In this document: positions 1 through 6,488 of the stretch, in pieces
Layout of the letters: each line of letters opens with the position of its first letter
Numbering within the stretch: position 1 is the first letter of the stretch
From: CAYZZA01 sp964482685
Lineage (GTDB): Bacteria; Bacillota; Bacilli; Lactobacillales; Carnobacteriaceae_A
Length of the DNA stretch: 15,105 nt
Direction: 5' to 3'
Assembly: GCA_964482685.1 (NCBI GenBank)
Contig: CAYZZA010000027.1
Location: 1-15,105, forward strand
Position numbers and translations under genes: made by a program
Notes under the pieces: model-generated
What the model was told of the DNA's origin: nothing
Database searches by the model: none
Seen by the model: only the letters and a program-made list of their open reading frames with translations

Positions 1-49
1 GTAAATGTTGTACTTCATATTTATTCGATGAAGCAGAGGAGACAGAGCG
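1..49. other. Leader of the sortase gene / unresolved 3' end of an upstream gene
   Basis: Only 49 bases precede the first gene. Two + strand frames stay open from the window edge and stop inside the sortase gene (TGA at 56-58, TAG at 82-84). Either could be the tail of an upstream gene, but neither short peptide is recognisable. AGAGGAG at 35-41 is the ribosome binding site of the sortase gene. No promoter is visible, so the sortase may be co-transcribed with something upstream of the window. Confidence 0.4.
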
Positions 50-925
50 ATGTCTATGAAAAAACATACAGTCAAATCTTCTAGTCACATACGTAAGATA
101 GTAGTGGGAGTTGGAATTGTCATTGGATTAGCTTTTATTTTGTATCCATTTATTTCTCAAGTCTATTATGATTATGCGTTTACAATGGAAGTACATGATT
201 TTCAAGAAGAAATAGAACAAAATATCACGCCTGAATTAAAAGAAGAAAGTATAAACTTAGCAAACGCCTACAACGAAGCGCTAGAACCCAATTTACGTTG
301 GGTAGATCCGTATACAAAAGAAGAACGCGCAGACGGAGTTCGAACGTATGCAGAAATGCTCCAGGTCAAAGAGAAAATTGGCGTACTCAACGTACCGACG
401 CTGAGCCTCTCTTTGCCTATTTACGCAGGCACCACTGAATCTATCTTGCAAAAAGGGGTAGGACACTTAGAAGGGACGTCACTGCCTGTAGGGGGAGAAA
501 ATACGCATAGTGTACTAACAGCTCATAGAGGGCTGCCGGAAGCACGTCTGTTTACGGATTTAGATAAGATGCGCGTTGGCGATGTGTTTTATGTAGAAAC
601 GATAGCTGGAGAATTGTTTTACGAAGTAGACCAAATCCAAACAGTCGAACCTACCGAGACAAAAACAGTCCAAATTGTAAAAGACGAAGATTATTTAACG
701 TTGCTGACGTGTACGCCGTATATGATTAATTCTCATCGTTTGCTCATTAGAGGAACGCGGATTGACGCACCTCCAAAAGAAGTGGTTGAAAAAAATAAAG
801 CACAACAAAAAAAAGGATTCTTGTACTATTGGCATCTTTACTGGCGCTACATTGTGCTGATTGTTCTTGTATTAACCGGAATCGGTGTCTTTCTATATGT
901 AAGAAACAAACAGACACAAACATGA
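50..925 (+). CDS. Class C (pilus-type) sortase
   Basis: This 291-aa protein is a membrane-anchored cysteine transpeptidase. Class C sortases join pilin subunits through LPXTG-like signals and lysines on the outer face of the membrane. Visible features: a basic N-terminus followed by a membrane segment (about 17-38); a lid-like motif WVDPY (84-88) of the type that covers the active site in class C enzymes; catalytic His159 in LTAHRGLP; catalytic Cys221 in TLLTC followed by TPY; Arg230 in SHRLLIRG; and a second, C-terminal membrane segment (about 266-284) with a short basic tail. That two-membrane-segment layout is typical of class C and unlike class A or B. AGAGGAG lies 8 nt before ATG 50; an in-frame ATG at 56 is possible but less well spaced. 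No pilin or LPXTG protein lies in view, so the substrate is unknown and probably encoded upstream. The class call is by motif recognition; a housekeeping role is less likely. Confidence 0.93.
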   Translation: MSMKKHTVKSSSHIRKIVVGVGIVIGLAFILYPFISQVYYDYAFTMEVHDFQEEIEQNITPELKEESINLANAYNEALEPNLRWVDPYTKEERADGVRTYAEMLQVKEKIGVLNVPTLSLSLPIYAGTTESILQKGVGHLEGTSLPVGGENTHSVLTAHRGLPEARLFTDLDKMRVGDVFYVETIAGELFYEVDQIQTVEPTETKTVQIVKDEDYLTLLTCTPYMINSHRLLIRGTRIDAPPKEVVEKNKAQQKKGFLYYWHLYWRYIVLIVLVLTGIGVFLYVRNKQTQT

Positions 926-976
926 GTGTATCCAACGAAAAATTAGGAGTTTGTTGGTTCGTGTTCAAAAAACCTA

Positions 977-1022
977 AAATCCTTCTGAGTAGATGTTAAT
1001 CCTCTAATCAGAAGGGTTTTTA
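977..1022 (+). terminator. Rho-independent terminator after the sortase gene
   Basis: CCTTCTGA (981-988) pairs with TCAGAAGG (1008-1015). The stem extends outward through AAAAT/GTTTT with one T-G wobble, around a 19-nt loop, and ends in a T-run. The flanking A-run on the left would also allow termination from the other strand. Confidence 0.8.
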
Positions 1023-1320
1023 CTTTCTCATAATCCAATCCCCCACTTAGTCTGTGTCTCTTACCTCAATCTTAACCAATGTTTAAGAAATTCTTTGCAT
1101 GTTTGAAAGCTACACACATCCGTCTGGATTAGTTGTTTCTAGTGGTATTTGCGTGGTGCAAAAGCGAATGTATACGTAAGTGATATGTCAGTGAAATGGT
1201 AATAAAAAAATCTAAAAACAGGAAAAAAGAGAGAGAGTAGTAGAAAAAACCTCTAAAAAAAAGTCGAAAGACGGCAAACAAGCGAGTAAGTCGATTTTAG
1301 CGGGGTATTATGGTAATATA
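1023..1320. other. Intergenic DNA with no recognised gene
   Basis: About 300 bases between the sortase terminator and the promoter of the DUF2187-like gene. From roughly 1200 to 1270 the + strand is strongly purine-rich with several A-runs. The only start-led frame I checked at length (ATG near 1109, 26 codons) has no ribosome binding site. I see no tRNA, no terminator-ended small RNA, no clear riboswitch and no strong repeat. Confidence 0.5.
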
Positions 1321-1323
1321 GAG

Positions 1324-1353
1324 TAGTCAATTGTTTTGGGAACACATTATACT
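1324..1353 (+). promoter_or_regulatory. Probable sigma-A promoter of the DUF2187-like gene
   Basis: The -10 candidate TATACT (1348-1353) matches 5 of 6 consensus bases. The -35 candidate TAGTCA (1324-1329) matches 4 of 6, with an 18-nt spacer. Transcription would begin near 1360, leaving a very short leader just before the AGAGGG ribosome binding site at 1361-1366. The -35 match is modest. Confidence 0.45.
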
Positions 1354-1373
1354 ATAGAATAGAGGGATAATGT

Positions 1374-1718
1374 ATGACAGAAAAAATCTCTAGTGAGATA
1401 CAAGCACTCGTAGAAAAAGAATTGCGCAAAGGTGCAAGTAATTCCAGAATCGCAAACTTGTTAGGTTTGCCCTATAGCGAAGCAGTTGAATTGATTGAAC
1501 AAATAAAAGAATCACTGCGTCCTGATATCGGTGATGAAATCATTTTTACGTTTCGTGGAGAGCACATGAAGGGTGTTATTGAAAAGTTATTGACCAATAG
1601 TGCCGTTGTAAATGTTCATTGGGATAAGTCCTCGAAAAAAATGTTTGATCTTGTGGAAGAAAAAACCATTGTGAACTTTAAAGATATCGAAGGATTTGTA
1701 GAAAAAGAAGACGAATAA
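1374..1718 (+). CDS. Small protein with N-terminal HTH-like region and DUF2187-like C-terminus
   Basis: This 114-aa cytosolic protein has two parts. Residues 1-48 look helical, and ASNSRIANLLGLPYSEAVEL (21-40) reads like a helix-turn-helix or other small helical bundle. Residues about 51-108 start with IGDEIIF and include GVIEKLLTNSAVVNV and KTIVNFKDIE. These resemble the small beta-barrel DUF2187 (YkvS-like) proteins of Firmicutes, which are typically only about 60 aa and have no assigned function. AGAGGG at 1361-1366 lies 7 nt before ATG 1374. The gene has its own probable promoter and a strong terminator, so it is a single-gene unit next to the fab operon, not part of it. A role in nucleic-acid binding can be guessed from the fold impression only. 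The DUF2187 match is from memory of the motif. Confidence 0.75.
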   Translation: MTEKISSEIQALVEKELRKGASNSRIANLLGLPYSEAVELIEQIKESLRPDIGDEIIFTFRGEHMKGVIEKLLTNSAVVNVHWDKSSKKMFDLVEEKTIVNFKDIEGFVEKEDE

Positions 1719-1742
1719 ACGAAAAAACTGTACAAACAATTC

Positions 1743-1793
1743 ATAAAACCACCCTTTTTCCTGCTTTTTGGAAAAAAGGGTGGTTTTATTCTT
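1743..1793 (+). terminator. Strong (bidirectional) intrinsic terminator
   Basis: ATAAAACCACCC (1743-1754) pairs perfectly with GGGTGGTTTTAT (1778-1789). The stem continues inward through TTTTTCC/GGAAAAAA with one bulged A, and the loop is 8 nt. The T-rich 3' arm serves as the U-tract. It separates the DUF2187-like gene from the fab operon promoter. Confidence 0.92.
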
Positions 1794-1857
1794 GTCAAAA
1801 AAGGATAGAGAAACGTGCAATGGAAGGGGTTTCAGTATTTATTTTTAAAAAAGAAGG

Positions 1858-1886
1858 TTGACAATAGTTTCCGTCTCGTTTAATGT
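1858..1886 (+). promoter_or_regulatory. Promoter of the fab operon
   Basis: A perfect -35 TTGACA (1858-1863) is followed by a 17-nt spacer and the -10 candidate TAATGT (1881-1886), which matches consensus at positions 1, 2 and 6. The expected start of transcription is near 1892-1894, giving a leader of about 60 nt to the TTG start of fabT. The -10 is weak, but the perfect -35, the ideal spacing and the overlapping operator support it. Confidence 0.75.
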
Positions 1887-1901
1887 TTTGATAGTCAAAC
1901 T
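1885..1901 (+). promoter_or_regulatory. FabT-type operator overlapping the -10 and +1
   Basis: GTTTTGATAGTCAAAC contains the inverted repeat TTTGA-TAG-TCAAA (1887-1899). Known FabT boxes in streptococci, lactococci and enterococci centre on TTTGAttaTCAAA, so both half-sites match exactly and only the 3-nt centre differs. It starts at the end of the -10 element and covers the predicted transcription start, so bound repressor would block RNA polymerase. FabT binds such sites better with long-chain acyl-ACP. I saw no second copy before acpP, fabK or fabD. Confidence 0.85.
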
Positions 1902-1951
1902 ATTCGATGTTCAAACAAGTTGGTTTGGTTGCTAGGAAGGGAGGCTCCTAC

Positions 1952-2410
1952 TTGAACCCGTTGGTTGATGAGATAAATGAATACCTAGTCACAATCTTTA
2001 ATGAAGTACTCACCATTGAAGAAACAGCACTAAAGGGCAGTATGTTCAAAGACATCTCAGTAAAAGAGATGCACACGATTGAAGCGATTGGAATGGATCG
2101 TGAACGAACGATGACACAAGTGTCTACTGTTTTGTGTGTCACGGTGGGTACGTTGACTGTCTCAATCAACAATCTCGTGAAAAAAGGCTATGTGGAACGC
2201 GTCAGATGTGAAAAAGATAGACGCGTAGTGAAATTAGGATTGACGAAAAAAGGTCGACTATTGTACCGTCTTCATGACAAATTCCATCGAGATATGGTGA
2301 AAGAGACAATTGAAGAAATGGATGCAGATGAAATTGAAACCTTGATCAAAGGATTGAGAAATTTGCACATTTTTATGGAAAAAACTAAAAATAACTTACC
2401 GGAAGAGTGA
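1952..2410 (+). CDS. fabT: FabT, MarR-family repressor of fatty-acid synthesis
   Basis: A winged-helix repressor of FASII genes, with long-chain acyl-ACP as co-repressor in characterised relatives. With a TTG start at 1952 it is 152 aa, close to the usual FabT length. The N-terminal helix INEYLVTIFNEVL (8-20), DISVKEMHTIEAIG (34-47), a recognition helix around 64-78 (GTLTVSINNLVKK) and a wing with ERVRCEKDRRVV (82-93) read like known FabT proteins. The same frame is open from ATG 1907, but that start has no ribosome binding site and lies beside the operator. TTG 1952 has GGGAGG (1939-1944) 7 nt upstream and gives the conserved N-terminus. TTG 1961 is a weaker alternative. As first gene of the operon, under the operator at 1885-1901, it should be autoregulated. 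The recognition is confident; the start is inferred. Confidence 0.94.
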   Translation: MNPLVDEINEYLVTIFNEVLTIEETALKGSMFKDISVKEMHTIEAIGMDRERTMTQVSTVLCVTVGTLTVSINNLVKKGYVERVRCEKDRRVVKLGLTKKGRLLYRLHDKFHRDMVKETIEEMDADEIETLIKGLRNLHIFMEKTKNNLPEE

Positions 2411-2418
2411 AGAAAGAC

Positions 2419-3397
2419 ATGTACTCAGAAATCATTGCTGCCGGAAAATATCTTCCGGAAAAAAGAGTCTTAAACGACGATCTCAAAGAGTGGATGGATA
2501 CGTCTGACGAATGGATTCGCACACGAACAGGCATCGAAGAAAGACGCATTGCAACGAACGAGAATACGTCCGATCTTTGTATTCAGGCAGCACGTTCTCT
2601 GTTGGACACGTCAAATGTCACACCCGACGAGATAGGGTTCATTATTGTTGCAACAATGACACCCGATTTTCAAAGTCCCTCAGTCGCGTGTTTGGTTCAA
2701 GATGCAATCGGAGCAACCAATAGCTACGCATTTGATTTGAGTGCCGCATGTTCAGGATTTGTGTATGCTCTATCGACAGCAGAAAAACTACTGACTGGTT
2801 CCGACTATTCTTACGGACTGGTGATTGGCGGAGAGACGATGTCTAAAGTAGTGGATTGGGACGACCGTTCTACGGCTGTTCTCTTTGGAGACGGAGCGGG
2901 TGCAGTCCTTGAAGAAAACAACCTCGAAACGTGGAATTTTAGCCGAAAGTCTACATGCAGATGGCGCAGGAGGGCGGTCTTTAACGTGTGGGTATTCGCC
3001 TCTCAAAAATCCGTTAGCAACTGGAGAAGACGAGTCCAAGCAATCTTATTTAACCATGGATGGAAAAGCCATCTTTGATTTTGCTGTTCGAAACGTAACC
3101 AAAAACATGCAAGAAACTGCTGAAAAAGCAAACATGACTTTAGATGAGGTAGATTTGTTTATTTTGCATCAAGCAAATAAACGCATCATCAAAATCATTG
3201 CAAAAAAACTAAATCTGCCTCTATCGAAGTTTGCAAGCAACATTGAAAAGTATGGCAATACCTCTGCAGCAAGTATCCCAATTTTGCTGACAGATTGTGT
3301 CAATGATCAAACGTTAACGCTTGGCAGTGAACAAGTCGTGATGATGACTGGATTTGGTGGCGGCTTAACGTGGGGTTCTATTTTATATAAAATATAA
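2419..3397 (+). pseudogene. fabH: Beta-ketoacyl-ACP synthase III (FabH), frameshifted
   Basis: FabH condenses acetyl-CoA with malonyl-ACP to start each fatty acid. The 5' half reads in one frame to about 2910-2935, and that frame then stops at 3076-3078. The rest, resuming at GILAESLHADGAGG, lies in the +1 frame and ends at TAA 3395-3397. Removing one base restores about 325 aa, the normal family length. The catalytic triad is split: Cys111 (SAACSGF) is in the first frame, His (LHQANKR, codon at 3167) and Asn (YGNTSAA, codon at 3257) in the second. Neither half can be active alone. The exact position of the extra base cannot be fixed; the A-run at 2915-2918 and the CGAAACGTGG stretch (2924-2933) are candidates. 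Outside the lesion the gene looks undecayed, so a sequencing error or recent mutation is likelier than an old pseudogene. ATG 2419 fits family N-termini; GTG 2407 overlaps the fabT stop but lacks a spaced ribosome binding site. Confidence 0.93.
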
Positions 3398-3449
3398 AAA
3401 AGTGTATCAACTATAAAAAAATAAAACTAACCTAATGGAGGAATATAAA

Positions 3450-3683
3450 ATGACATCATTTAACAAAATTCAAGAAATTATCGTGGACCAATTGGACAAA
3501 GAAGAAGAAGAGGTTAAGTTAGAAACAAATTTCCGTGAAGAATTGGATGCCGATAGCTTAGATCTTTTCCAAGTCATCAACGACATTGAAGATGAGTTTG
3601 ACATCAAGATTGAATCTGAAGAAGGACTAAACACAGTTGGCGACCTCGTTTCTTATGTAGACGCAGAACTAGCTAAACAATAA
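3450..3683 (+). CDS. acpP: Acyl carrier protein
   Basis: This 77-aa acidic protein carries the growing acyl chain on a phosphopantetheine arm. The attachment site is Ser36 in the conserved ELDADSLDLF (31-40). The four-helix ACP pattern is clear, ending in GDLVSYVDAEL. The open frame extends up to an ATG at 3435, but that ATG contains part of the ribosome binding site: GGAGG (3437-3441) lies 8 nt before ATG 3450, giving the standard MTSFNKIQEI start. It sits between fabH and fabK, 52 nt after the fabH stop, with no promoter or FabT box seen in the gap. Its acylated form is also the likely co-repressor of FabT, linking operon output to regulation. Confidence 0.97.
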   Translation: MTSFNKIQEIIVDQLDKEEEEVKLETNFREELDADSLDLFQVINDIEDEFDIKIESEEGLNTVGDLVSYVDAELAKQ

Positions 3684-3708
3684 TAGGCACGGAAGGGAAG
3701 AAACGTTC

Positions 3709-4686
3709 ATGAATGAACTCATTACGGAAAAGTTGGGGATTGAGTACCCAATCGTACAAGGGGCCATGTCTTGGGTGGCAACACCTAGCTTAGCAAGTGC
3801 CGTTTCAAATGCTGGAGGACTTGGCATGCTTGGTTCAGGACATGAACCTGGATCGACCATTCGGGCTTTGATTCAAGAGACAAAAAAAATGACCGATAAA
3901 CCGTTTGGAGTCAACCTTCTTTTGTTGTCTCGTTATGTAGACGAAGTGGTTGACGTCATTATCGAAGAAAAAGTAAAGGTCATCACAACAGGAGCTGGAA
4001 GCCCTGGAAAATACATGGCCCGGTTTAAAGAAGCTGGTGTTGTGGTAATTCCAGTGGTCGCTTCTGTAGCACTTGCAAAGCGTATGGAAAAAGACGGTGC
4101 CGATATGGTGATTTGTGAAGGATCAGAAGCTGGAGGTCATATTGGGCGTACAACTACACTCAACTTAGTGCCTCAAGTGGTGGATGCTGTTTCTATTCCT
4201 GTAATCGCAGCCGGTGGGATTGCAGATGGTCGCGGTATGGCGGCAGCAATGTGCTTAGGCGCAGCTGGGGTACAACTTGGCACTCGCTTTGTTGTTGCAC
4301 ATGAAAGTATCGCCCATCAAAACTTCAAAGACGCTATCTTAAAAGCAACAGATATTGACACCGTTGTGACAGGCCAGTTGACTGGACACCCTGTTCGTGT
4401 GTTGCGAAACAAGTTGACACGTAAATACCTAAAAGTTGAAAAAGAGATTACTAGTGATGAAAAACCAGACTTCAGTAGACTAGAAGCACTTGCAAAAGGT
4501 GCATTGAAAAGAGCCGTCGTGGACGGAGACAAAGACACAGGTTCTTTTATGTCTGGACAGTGTGCAGGTCTCATCAACAAAGAACAAAGCAGCAAAGAAA
4601 TTATCGATGAATTGATGAAAGAATACCACGAGACCATCCAAAGACAAGTCGATTTAATTCAACACGCACAAACTATCCGTTCATAA
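3709..4686 (+). CDS. fabK: Enoyl-ACP reductase II (FMN-dependent), FabK
   Basis: A 325-aa flavoprotein that reduces enoyl-ACP with NAD(P)H in the last step of each elongation cycle. It has the TIM-barrel fold of the nitronate monooxygenase/FabK family: YPIVQGAMSWVA near the N-terminus, GGLGMLGSG (36-44), SEAGGHIGR (139-147) with the catalytic His144 of FabK, IPVIAAGGIADGRG, and GAAGVQLGTRFV for the FMN phosphate. Its place inside the fab operon separates it from nitronate monooxygenases. GGAAGGGAAG (3691-3700) precedes ATG 3709. No fabI is present here. FabK is known to be insensitive to triclosan, unlike FabI. A strong hairpin terminator follows immediately, before fabD. Confidence 0.97.
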   Translation: MNELITEKLGIEYPIVQGAMSWVATPSLASAVSNAGGLGMLGSGHEPGSTIRALIQETKKMTDKPFGVNLLLLSRYVDEVVDVIIEEKVKVITTGAGSPGKYMARFKEAGVVVIPVVASVALAKRMEKDGADMVICEGSEAGGHIGRTTTLNLVPQVVDAVSIPVIAAGGIADGRGMAAAMCLGAAGVQLGTRFVVAHESIAHQNFKDAILKATDIDTVVTGQLTGHPVRVLRNKLTRKYLKVEKEITSDEKPDFSRLEALAKGALKRAVVDGDKDTGSFMSGQCAGLINKEQSSKEIIDELMKEYHETIQRQVDLIQHAQTIRS

Positions 4687-4696
4687 AAAACTCAAG

Positions 4697-4745
4697 CCGA
4701 AAAATTGAATGAAGCAGGGTCTTCACTTCTTTTTCGGTTTTTTTT
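4697..4745 (+). terminator. Intrinsic terminator inside the operon (fabK-fabD)
   Basis: CCGAAAAA (4697-4704) pairs with TTTTTCGG (4730-4737). An inner stem GAATGAAG (4707-4714) pairs with CTTCACTTC (4721-4729) with one bulged C, around a 6-nt loop. Eight T residues (4738-4745) follow at once. This has every hallmark of an intrinsic terminator, yet it sits in mid-operon. Only 30 nt separate it from the fabD start, too few for an independent promoter, so fabD and later genes would need read-through or an upstream internal promoter that also crosses it. Confidence 0.88.
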
Positions 4746-4775
4746 ATGAAAGAAAAAGAAAGAGGGGGCTTATAT

Positions 4776-5717
4776 ATGTCCATAGCTTTTTTATTCAGCG
4801 GACAAGGAGCACAGTTTTCTGGAATGGGCAAAGAGCTCTATGACGCTCATTCCATCGTCAAACAAACCATTGCGGATGCAAGTGACATCTTACAAGAAGA
4901 CATTGCCTCCCTATCGTTTACAGAAAACGACAAAATGCACGAAACATCGTTCACACAACCGTTGCTGTTGGCATGGAGTCATGCGTTTGAGCTGCTTTTA
5001 AACGAGCACGGCATAGACGCCGATGTAACGGCTGGACTTAGCCTAGGAGAATACACAGCCCTTGTTTCAGCGGGGGTGTTTTCTTTTGAAGACGCTCTTG
5101 GGCTTGTCCGAAAAAGAGGACAGTTTATGGAAGAGGCGTATCCAAAAGGGCAAGGGGCTATGGCTGCCATCATGGGCATGGAGCGTCAACCAATTGAACG
5201 GATTTGTGCCGAGGTGTCTCAGACCCATTACGTGGCGCCAGCAAACTACAACATGCCTGGGCAAATTGTGATTGGCGGAGAGACAAAAGGCGTTGAAGAA
5301 GCAAGTCGCTTGCTCGAAGCAGAAGGTGCCAAAAAAGTGATCCCCTTGCAAGTAAGTGGTCCTTTTCACACCAAACTGTTGGCTCCGGCGGCAGAACGGT
5401 TAAACAAAGAAATCCTCACGCTAAATATGCATCAAGGGACAAAGCCAGTTTTTAGCAACACGTTGGCACGAGCATTTGACTCCACTGAAGAAATGGCCCA
5501 TACATTGGTCCGCCAAGTAATGGAACCTGTTTATTTTGAAGACATGATACGCGCCATGATTCAAAGTGGCGTCCAGACGTTTATCGAAGTAGGTCCTGGA
5601 AAAGTATTGAGTCGGTTTGTGAAAAAAATAGATCCATCGGTACAGATTTTAAATGTACAAGACACAAAAAGTTTTGACAAAACAGTGGCTGCCTTGACAG
5701 AAAATCAAGTCAGCTAG
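4776..5717 (+). CDS. fabD: Malonyl-CoA:ACP transacylase
   Basis: This 313-aa enzyme moves malonate from CoA to AcpP, supplying the extender unit to FabH and FabF. Visible motifs: FSGQGAQ (7-13), the nucleophile Ser89 in GLSLGEY (87-93), Arg114 in VRKRGQFM (malonate carboxylate binding), and the catalytic His198 in GPFHTK (195-200). Spacing between the three residues matches E. coli FabD exactly. The frame is open further upstream from ATG 4746, but that ATG abuts the terminator T-run. ATG 4776 has GAGGGGG (4762-4768) 7 nt upstream and gives the usual MSIAFLFSGQGAQ N-terminus. The gene follows the mid-operon terminator. Confidence 0.97.
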   Translation: MSIAFLFSGQGAQFSGMGKELYDAHSIVKQTIADASDILQEDIASLSFTENDKMHETSFTQPLLLAWSHAFELLLNEHGIDADVTAGLSLGEYTALVSAGVFSFEDALGLVRKRGQFMEEAYPKGQGAMAAIMGMERQPIERICAEVSQTHYVAPANYNMPGQIVIGGETKGVEEASRLLEAEGAKKVIPLQVSGPFHTKLLAPAAERLNKEILTLNMHQGTKPVFSNTLARAFDSTEEMAHTLVRQVMEPVYFEDMIRAMIQSGVQTFIEVGPGKVLSRFVKKIDPSVQILNVQDTKSFDKTVAALTENQVS

Positions 5718-5739
5718 TAAACATACGAAGGAGTGCGAC

Positions 5740-6477
5740 ATGACCCCTATAAAGCAAACAGTTATCGTTACAGGAAGTTCTCGCGGGATTGGATACGCAA
5801 TTGCCAAAGAGTTTTCCAAGACCGGTGCAAATATTGTCTTAAATGGCCGAAAAGACATCTCAAAAGAGTTAATTGAAGAGATGGCCCAACATGGTTCTGC
5901 TGTTCATGTTGTCACAGGAGACGTCAGTGACTTTGAGGTTGCTGAAAGACTAATCAAAGAAGCAAAAGAAGTGTTTGGAAGCGTAGATGTGCTTGTCAAC
6001 AATGCTGGGATTACACGAGACAACTTGTTGATTCGGATGACTCCAGAAGATTTCAGAGCCACTCTCGATGTCAACTTAGTCGGCACTTTCAATACCATCA
6101 AACATGCCGCAAAAATAATGTTGAAACAACGAAGCGGAACCATTTTAAATATTTCAAGTGTCGTAGGGACAACAGGAAATATTGGACAAGCAAACTATGC
6201 CGCAAGTAAAGCAGGAGTGGTAGGATTGACAAAATCTGCTGCCAAAGAACTTGCCTCACGGGGCATTACAGTCAATGCGATTGCGCCTGGTTTCATCGAA
6301 TCAGACATGACCGACGTCTTAACAGACGACGTGAAAAAACAAATTCTTGGACAAATTCCATTGAAAAAATTAGGACAAGCTGAAGATATCGCAAGAACGG
6401 CAGTATTTTTAAGCACACAATCGTACATAACAGGTCAAGTGATCCACGTTGACGGTGGAATGGTTATGAACGGATAG
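5740..6477 (+). CDS. fabG: 3-oxoacyl-ACP reductase
   Basis: A 245-aa short-chain dehydrogenase/reductase that reduces beta-ketoacyl-ACP to 3-hydroxyacyl-ACP with NADPH. The nucleotide-binding motif TGSSRGIG is at 11-18, NNAG at 87-90, and catalytic Asn112, Ser140, Tyr153 and Lys157 (NYAASK) are all present with E. coli FabG spacing. The C-terminal ITGQVIHVDGGMVMNG is typical of FabG. AAGGAG (5728-5733) lies 6 nt before ATG 5740. It starts 22 nt after the fabD stop, and its own stop codon TAG forms part of the fabF ribosome binding site. Operon context makes FabG far more likely than another SDR. Confidence 0.98.
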   Translation: MTPIKQTVIVTGSSRGIGYAIAKEFSKTGANIVLNGRKDISKELIEEMAQHGSAVHVVTGDVSDFEVAERLIKEAKEVFGSVDVLVNNAGITRDNLLIRMTPEDFRATLDVNLVGTFNTIKHAAKIMLKQRSGTILNISSVVGTTGNIGQANYAASKAGVVGLTKSAAKELASRGITVNAIAPGFIESDMTDVLTDDVKKQILGQIPLKKLGQAEDIARTAVFLSTQSYITGQVIHVDGGMVMNG

Positions 6478-6488
6478 GAGGAAAAAAG

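Noticed and set aside
747..968. Minus-strand 73-codon open frame over the sortase end
   Set aside because: It is a shadow of the sortase gene running into its terminator. It has no ribosome binding site and no recognisable protein.
1183..1198. ATGTCAGTGAAATGG resembles the first codons of tig (ATGTCAGTCAAATGG at 13071)
   Set aside because: The match is about 14 of 15 bases, the frame stops at once, and there is no further similarity. A match this short is expected by chance in a window of this size.
1907..1951. N-terminal extension of FabT from ATG 1907
   Set aside because: It has no ribosome binding site, is adjacent to the operator, and is not part of the FabT family N-terminus as I know it.
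2885..3397. Separate 170-codon gene starting inside fabH
   Set aside because: Its sequence from GILAESLHADG onward is the FabH C-terminal half. The first codons are out-of-frame FabH sequence and there is no proper start.
3398..3449. Second FabT operator before acpP/fabK
   Set aside because: No TTTGA-N3-TCAAA-like repeat is present in the fabH-acpP or acpP-fabK gaps.
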